NCBI RefSeq assembly: GCF_000485595.1
Contig: NW_014577544.1
Coordinates: 96,069-116,798, forward strand
Origin: Priapulus caudatus
Taxonomy: Eukaryota > Priapulida > Priapulimorpha > Priapulimorphida > Priapulidae
DNA: 20,730 nucleotides
Direction: 5' to 3'
The notes beneath the pieces were generated by a model. That model ran no database searches, had not been told where the DNA came from, and was given only the letters and a program-made list of their open reading frames with translations. Both the position numbers and the translations under genes were made by a program. Positions 10,068-19,000 of this stretch are shown one piece after another (the first letter of the stretch is position 1; each line of letters opens with the position of its first letter).

Positions 10068-13000
10068 CACACAGACACACACACAATATGCTACCATATT
10101 GAATTGTGTTGTTTTCCAATGCTACACTGTGAAGACATTGATAGCTACATAACAATAGTCAACGTTTATTTAGTGATACAGAACCAACACAAGCACACAT
10201 AAGTGTGCTTATTACAAACCTGTCGATACTTTCACTGTTGTCACAGATAACTCTGGCCAAGCTCGCTTGTTTGATAGCAGTCAGCTGTCCTGGAGAGAAT
10301 ACACCCGGATTCTCGTACCAGAATCTAGTGAGAGAAGCTGAAGTCAGTCCTTATAATACCAGGGTTCTCCAAGCTTTTTCATTATAGCATGGCGGGTGCT
10401 GCCTTTACGGTCCTGGTTGCAAATCGCCGAAGGCGGTTTGCGTGCTAGGGTGGTCTGGGGGCTATGATATTTAGAGTGGCGGGTGCATTTTAGAATGACG
10501 AGGCTCGACGATAGCCTGGCGGGCCGCCAGGCTATAAGTGCTCTTGGAGAACTCTGAATACCACCGGAATTAATATATATTAATAGTAGTGGACAAGGTG
10601 AACATTCCAGTGAGTTTCAGTCATAGTGTTCCCGCCACAGGTATACGTGGCTCTCACAGAAACACAATTACTCTCATAGTCTCACGTAACTGAATGACAA
10701 CTGATAACCTGTATTCATAAGTCATCCTTTCCTGCAAATATTTGTTATAGTACAAATTTTCAATGGAATGTTAAACTTCTTTATAGAGTAAACCAGGAAT
10801 AGAATACGATAAGCCCGTAACCTTTTAATCATTCTATGATAATTAACTCATACACTCTTTACAGTGAACCAATGCCTAATGAATGAAGTGATTTTCAATT
10901 TAAATAGGTTCATGGCTTGAGCTGTAATGTTCAACCTTTAGGACTTGTCTTATGTCATTTAGGGAATTTTTCTATTAAGGCAACACGTAGGAACTATGCA
11001 CCTATCTCCATCTCGCAGACGTTTGAACTGGTCGGCTATGATACACATAAACGTTGGGCCCATACGAGCACCTTCTACTTTATCCTCACTCATCCCGCCG
11101 ATGAATACATCAATGTTATCTGAAATTGAACAAAGGCCACATTAGAAACCACCAATGATCATTTACTTCATGCAGTTATTTTTATTTTGCACATTAATCG
11201 GAAATCCCTTTTCCTAAACTAAATTTTACAGAGTAACGTTATTTCCATAGTTTGCAATTCCAGGCAAATTTCGTTTCAATGTAACTGTTATGTAATTGAT
11301 GTTGACAACCTAATGACGTTCATGCTTACATTATTGCAAATGCTGCACTGTAAGTTAGGAAATATTGTAGCTGATAATTGCTACTAATGTCGACTATCAT
11401 ACCATATATATGATGTTACCTCACACAGTATCGACTGATCCATTCACGCAGCAATTGCAAGAACAAACGCTATCCGTTTATGCCACAATTTTACGATGGT
11501 ATATACCTTACATCGTATACATATTATATTACTCATGTACTTGGCTATGCTGCAGATTGACACAGAGGAACATTCTAAAATTTATAACTAGCGCGATTAT
11601 CCTTTACTACATCTGCATTTCACGCATGTTAGAATGGATTTTCTTTAGCATCTGGACGTAATAATTGCAATTCTGGTGGCAACACATATGCTGCGACACA
11701 CGTGCAGGACATGAGACACCCCTGCGTATACGTCAACAGGGTAACAACCGCATCAGCAGCGACGACACAGCACACACGCGTCGTCGCATGACACACGCTC
11801 ACCCGGGTGTCCGTAGACCGTCTGCAGTTTGTTGATCACCTCGCGGCTGCTGATCTCGCGGCGCAGCTCGTGGAAGGTGCGCGCGGGAGCGAGGCCGCAG
11901 TACTCGCGCCACGCGTTGTAGCTCGGCAGGCCGTGGTCGCGGCCGCGCTGCACGTTGAGCGCGCCGAGATCCAGCGCCACTTCATGCACCATCTCAAACA
12001 GCCGGTCGATCAGCTCCGTGTTCATCATCTGATCTGCAACGGACCGCGACACGGATGCTGAGCTATCTGGCAAGCATCACGGTAAGTGAGTGAGTGAGGA
12101 GTGTGTGAGTGTGAGAGTGGGTTTGAATAACTCGGTGTGTGAGTGGGTAGGTGAATGGGTGTGTAAGTGAGAGGGTAGGTGAGTGAGTGTGTGGGTGGGT
12201 GAATGGGTGAGTGAGTGAGTGAGTGACTGAGTGTGTGAGAGGGTAGGTGAGTGAGTTGATGGGTGGGTGAGTGAGTTGATGGGTGGGTGAGTGAGTTGAT
12301 GGGTGGGTGAGTGAGTTGATGAGTGGGTGAGTGAGTGAGTGGGTGATTGAGTGAGTGAGTGAAATGAGTGATTGAGGGAGTGAGTAATCGAGTGAATGAA
12401 TGAGTGGGCGCGGGAACGAGTGAGCGAGCGAGACAAAACACGCGCGCACGCACCTGGCTGAAAGAGCTTCGCCGCGACGCCAAACAGCCCCCTGAGCAGC
12501 GGATCGACTCCGCCCTCGTCGACGAGCCTGTGCGGCGAGAAGAAGGCCTTGTGCAGCGGCAGGTTGCCCTCGGCGATCGGCTGGAAGCTGGAGTTGAGCC
12601 GGTACATGATGGGATTGACGAGGCCATGGCCGAAGCGGAACGCGGCCGTTGCAAACACGTTCGCGATGCTCGGGTTCACGCTCGGGTCGTAGCCGGTGTA
12701 CGCGCCGAGAGTCGCCATGCCGCGCTCGCCGAGCACCTTCGGTAACCAGCGGGAGTAGGTGATGTGCTGCACCTGCAAGAAGGAACGGCGTTGCGGTTCA
12801 TTCACTGAGAACATCACCTCACACTGCGTCCGCGCACCCGACGCAATAGCGCGACGCTGAAATTAATTCGACGTAAAAAAATCACCTACATCACAGACAA
12901 TATAGAATAACTCGTTATCTAATGAGAATCTATATGCAAAAACTTCTGGCTGCACCCTATGCACCTTATAAGTCTTATACTGTCTTCTGAGCTGGAAAAT

Positions 13001-16000
13001 ATATATATCATGAAAATTATCATGAATAAATAACTATACATATATATATATAATAAACATACACACATATGTGCATAGGATATAATATGAGGATACGAGC
13101 TGTGCATATGCTTATTGCTAGTATTCGCATACACCGATCGCCGAAGCGCTGCGGAACCTACCATCGCGCCGACGATCTTGCGCGACTCGTGGTAGAGGGC
13201 GTCGCCGTCCCAGTGCGGGTTGAGCGCGAGCAGGCTCGTCGCGATGCGGTTGTGCTCACGCGCCCAGATCGTGTGCATCGTCGTCAGCGCGACGTTCTCG
13301 TTCGCGCGGAAGTCGCCGGCGAGGAAGCACGGGATGTTGCTGGCGTGCTCGTCGCGCTGGCAGTCGACGGGGAAGCGCGCGTTGAAGGGTAGGTACGCGC
13401 GGCCCGAGTCGAGCGTGTCGCCCATGCGCAGCAGCCCGCGCTCACCCGTCACGTCGCGCAGCTCGTCGGCCAGCGCCCTCTGGCTGCCGTAGACGTTCGA
13501 CGCGTCGATGAACGACGTGAGCATGTTGATCTGCTCGCGCGGCGTCACGGCGTTGAAGAAGATCGACGACATGCCTGAGCCGCACACGGCGCTCGAGCGC
13601 ACAAACTCCATGCAGTGGCCCTGGTGGTGCGTGCGCGAGTCGTCGCGCGGCACCATGATGGGGAAGCACGGCGGCTCGTTCTGCGCGGGATCAACGGCGA
13701 TGTTAGCAGGTTGCGCTTATGCATGTCAGAACTTATATTGTATATGTGGAATAAACCTATTTACATCATGCACTACGCCTTCGACCATCTTTGCCTGTCA
13801 ACAATCCTTCCCTACATTAGACTGATGATGCACGATCTCCCGAATTATACGTGGTTAGGTCAATTGCGTTATCAGTGTTAGACTATAGCAGGCATGGAAA
13901 AACTGAAGTGACCTCCGAGGCATACAGAATCACTACCACCATGTCACTAGCAGGCTGGGATTTGAGAGAGATGGCCCGCTAGTAAATATGGTAATCAGAA
14001 AATTAGATTTCATGAGCCAGTCGTGCTACGTGAAGGAAGAGAGCAAATAACAGAAGTACGAATGGGTTTAGTAGCAATCATACCCGACAGATATCCTCAC
14101 AGAGTTCACCACTCGTGAAGGCCTCGCGACTGACTGCGCCGGCAGCCAAGTCAATGTCGTGGTCCAGGAACTGACCCCAGGTCATCAGCATGTGTGTGAA
14201 GCTGAAAACAACGCAGCACGATTAATCATAATTAACGAGTTAACAGTTGGCAGGTAGTGGTAGGCTATAATGAAAACAATATTGTCTGCTTAAATGCATA
14301 CATTTACATTTGCATATCAATATGGCTTGTAAGCTGTGTCTCTTGATAGTCTTGATCAGTTATCGAAGATGTTGTTGAATAATTTGCCATATGATGTAGT
14401 CACAATGTATTTCAACACATAACCTTAGATAACCTGTTTAGCAGGTTCCCAGGTAAGAAAGCCAAACGGTAGGATATAACAAGGGTAATTCCTCATCTAG
14501 GTATTGAAAGTAAATCAATTCAACTATAACTAAACTGTAATTTATGTAAGTAATGTAAACTAGTTAGATGTGTAGGGCAACAGTTACTCTTCATCGGCGG
14601 TTACTGCACGTGTGCCAGCGATACGTGATGACACCGTCCTCGCCGCTGGTTTCTGGAATCCGGAAACCCTCTTGTTCAGATCCCAACCTGGAAGAATCAT
14701 CGCACTTCACACACCGTGTATTCTGCGCTACATGCAACGGACTGTGCTACGTGTATCATCACCCCTTCGTTTACGAAAATTAAAACAGCTTACAGAATAT
14801 AGAAACAGAGACATTTTACTCTCAGCAAATTTATTAGCTGGACGAAGTGGCATAGCAGGCTGGAGTGGATGATGGAGGAAGTCTGGGAAAAAGATCAAGT
14901 GAATGACAGAAGAAGAATCGCAAGTTAGGGCTGGGTTAGAAGCACTGTGTGTTGAAGCAGGCTCTCATGAAACTCACAAGTAGAAAATGTATCCCGTTAT
15001 TTTGTCACTACAACGCATACATTCGTATATCTAACATGCCCGCTTACCGATAGGAGTGTTAAAACCGTTCTCATATACAGGTGGTAGCAAGCGCGTGAAT
15101 GCAGTCAGCGAGGCACCCCACATCGAGTGCTGTAGATTATTACATATGCCGTCAAACGAGCGGTACTTCTTGTGAAAGCACATGTCGGAGCAGTTGGCTA
15201 CACGCTGGTGGGCTGTACATCCAGACAAGTTGGCTATCAGATTGAGTGTAGATGGCGACACCAGCTGCTCATATGTAAATTCTGCAACCAAGTAGATTCT
15301 GTGTCATGACGATCTGAACTGCTTATCTGTTACGCATGGATTATGTTGAATATGTTACAATTATGTATTATTATATTATATTAAGACCACTTAGTAAGTG
15401 TTCTTTTGATGTAATGTCCAATTTAGTACAGAGGGTAGCTAAATCTAGTATAAAAAAATGGCAAAACAAGAGCCGTGTAGTGAGCAAAGGTGATGATATG
15501 CGTCTTCGTATATGCCTACGAAACACAAAAACCACGTTAAAAAATATTACCAGAACTAAGAAATCATCATCTATCATTACTGCTAGGCTACAGTTACTAC
15601 TACTATACAGAGATGCTACAGGGTGGTTCCAAAAAATCCTGAACTGTTAAGTAGTGACCAATAAAAGCGTAGCGAGCGGAGCGCGTCACGGGTTTTAGAA
15701 GCTCCTGGGTTTTAGTATTTTCAAAACACTTAAGAAAGCCCATTTGGAACACCATTTTCTGAAAAATATTCAATATTTTTCAATCGCATTTTTCCGGAAC
15801 TTTTTACATTTTGAAAAAAATCCGGATTTCCGGTAAAATCCGGAAATGTAGCATCTCTGACTATAGCACCGCTGTCGACCAGCGCGAGGCTCGCGTGAGC
15901 AGCTAACACGCACGCACCGGATCCGTTCAGAGTGAACTGGGCGCCGTTCGACACCTGGCTCTCGATCATTGCCAGGGTGCGCTCAAAGATCTCGGCGGCG

Positions 16001-19000
16001 CGTCCGAGCCGCAGTGCGCCGGACGTCGGGAAGCGTGCGAGACGCAGCAGGTCGTGCGGCGAGCGGCGCTGCGTTGTGTCGAACACGTAGCGCAGCGTGT
16101 TGTTGATCGCGCGGTCGACCGTCGCGACCGCCTCCTCGACCGAGTTGATCACAAAGTTGTCGCCGGCAAAGCGCGAGCCCGTGTCTGCGAATGACAAACG
16201 CGTCGCCGTGGTAACTGCGAGTGCGAAGAAATGTGAGCTGGTGCCACCGAATGACAAGCACGTTACCATGGCAGCACTCGAGGCACGAGTGGGGAGACGC
16301 GGGACTGCAAATGACAAGCACGTTACCATGGGAACATTGATTGTATCAGGTGGGATGACGCGGGATTGAGTGTCCGCAGATGACAAGCATGTCACCGTGG
16401 CAACACTGGATGCGTGAGTGGGGAGCCACGTGAGCCAGCATGTATGAGTAAACGACACGGGAATGCTGCATGATTGAGCTCGGTGATAATGAACATACAA
16501 GCATGGGAACGACACTATTGGAATCCGCAACATATAGGTCTGTAAACAAAACACAGGAAATCAGCCTATGAAGGAAGGAAACACTATACAAATACAAACA
16601 ATAAATGAACGATGCAATCAAAATAATAAGTGTGGTAGCCTAAATAGGTTGGTGCCCTACACGTTATACACATCAGTTGCACACATTAATAATTTATACC
16701 AGTGATTGTGAGCCAAGCATCATCGACGGCATAGCCCTCTGTGTTTTCAGCAGCACAGAAATAGTGACCCTCGTCAGCCTTGCTTACGTTCATTATAGTT
16801 AGATACCCTTCTGGACTCATCCTGTAATTAACAGATGTAGACGTCAGCAGACTCACTAGACACAGGCATAGGCCTACCACTTAATAACCTATCATTTAAC
16901 AAACTAACAAATAACACATCCACAACGTGTTACTGTTAGCTTAGATATATGTAAGCTAGTAGATGTACCTGTATGTAAATTTACTTCTCCATAGTTAAAT
17001 ACATCTGTATATAAACAAACGTAGTAGAGTACCTACAACTGGACATACTACCTGTATTTCTCTCCTACACGCAGTAAGTGTTCACCCATCAACCAGCGAA
17101 CATTGGGCTGGGGCACACCCCTGGCAGCGCAGGGTAAAGTCACATCAGCTAGCGGTCGGGTTGACACGTCATTTGGTGTGATTATGAACTCTGGCCTCAC
17201 TGAAGAAATAAAAGGTCAAGAATTACTTTGCTATTAAAAATGGTATATTTCAAGTATTATTTTTTTGCGAAAAAATAAATACCATAAGAAATATCATCAA
17301 CTTTGCTTGATCAGGTTGAAACCAATGTGATGATGCCTGTATACGTTGCCTAACAATTTTTTTTAGTTAATCCATTGAGCATACACACAATCACTGGCTT
17401 AAAGTCTGCACTATGTCATGAAGCATATACACATTCATAAACTCACACTGCTCCATGCCACGTAACATAAACATGGTCACCGACTCACACCTCAATTACT
17501 GTTATGGAGCATATACCCATTAACAGACTCGCTCTTCACTCTACGGGGGGCAGCATATACACGCTCGCTGACTCACACTTTGGTCGGACAATGAGACGAG
17601 CCGACGCCCTCATGTTGCCCAAGTTGTTGAGTGCATTGCACTCGTATGAACCAGTGTCTCCCAGCGTGAGCAGTGCTAGCCGCAGCGTTGTCCCTCCCGA
17701 GATGAAATCATATCGGGGATTATCCTCCCGGATTGGATTTCCTATGAACAGACAAACCGCATGCAGCAATGAGCTATGCTTCGAAGACACACTACAGTCG
17801 TTTTGTGTGATACTCCCACTACAAACGATATCACAGGGTTCATAGTAGTAAGACACATGTTAAAATAAGGACTTATAAGACCCTTTCTGGATGCCAAAAT
17901 AAGACTTTTTTACGCGATTTCTGATAGATCACCAACTATTAAAGTACACTAATAATATTTATATACACAATTGAACAGCAGATTTAATTATTCCGTATTA
18001 TATATACAACAATTCTTACTTTAAGTCGAGAACAGTAAGTTGAAAAATAAGGACTATTACGTACTTTTCTAAGATTTCACCAAAAATAAGTACTAATAAG
18101 AGCCCTTATCTTATTTTTGGCAAAATAAGTACTTATAAGACTTTGGAAGACCTGCTACAAACCCCGTATCATCGAATTTTTGAGAATTTGTTTATGAATA
18201 ACTCAATAATATTATTAAGAATAATAATTATGACTATTAACTACTAAAAGATGTACTTACACGTCTAAATTATTTGATAATCTTAAAGAACAATCTAACG
18301 AACATGTAAGAAATGTGCCAATAAGGTAACAATCAGGTATATCTACTAAATCTTTTGAATTTGACCAATTATGATTTATTAATACACCACACTACAAACT
18401 TGGCATTCATGTATTATAGATACTTATTCTCTATGACTACAACTGATGTTTAAACATTTATTAGGACACACCATTAAAGAACCAGCTGATAGCCGGAGTG
18501 GGATAACCCTCAGCTAAGCATCTGAATTCTCCTATCTCTCCCTGAAGATGCTGAGCATTCTCTGGCTCCTCTACCAGCAATGGAGGAGCTGAAGCAAACA
18601 GACATGAGAAAAATTATCATAACAAAATAAACTAATATATAATGACCAAAAATCCAATATTTACTTACACTTAAAATAACTTAACAAAGAACATTTCTTT
18701 TCTTGTTTATTTCATATTATTATAAAATAATAAATAAAATTAAAATTTATGAATTAATGGGATTATATTGAACTAATGATTCTTTGGAGGATACTCTCTA
18801 CTATCTAATCCTTTTCTGATTAACGTCAGTTCATATATCACACCAAGACTCATAATATTTCAATTCTGCAAAAGTAAACAAAAAGCAACTTCAACAATGG
18901 CAATTGTAGGGTGCTCAAACGTGTTCATGCCACCTAATTATACTCACAGAACACACGCACATGGGCACTAGCTGACACGCTGCCATACTCATTCGTTGCT

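Noticed and set aside
11410-11661. Plus-strand 83-codon hydrophobic frame in intron 15
   Set aside because: No homology, AT-rich composition favours hydrophobic codons, and it is antisense within a well-supported intron.
12241-12320. Possible CRISPR-like array
   Set aside because: The 20-bp units are directly adjacent with no unique spacers, and the host is an animal; it is a minisatellite.
12025-12817. Ser/Thr/His/Pro-rich repeat proteins on the minus strand
   Set aside because: Three overlapping frames through the same minisatellite give similar peptides. Splice sites at 12033/12034 and 12453/12454 remove the region from the peroxidasin coding sequence.
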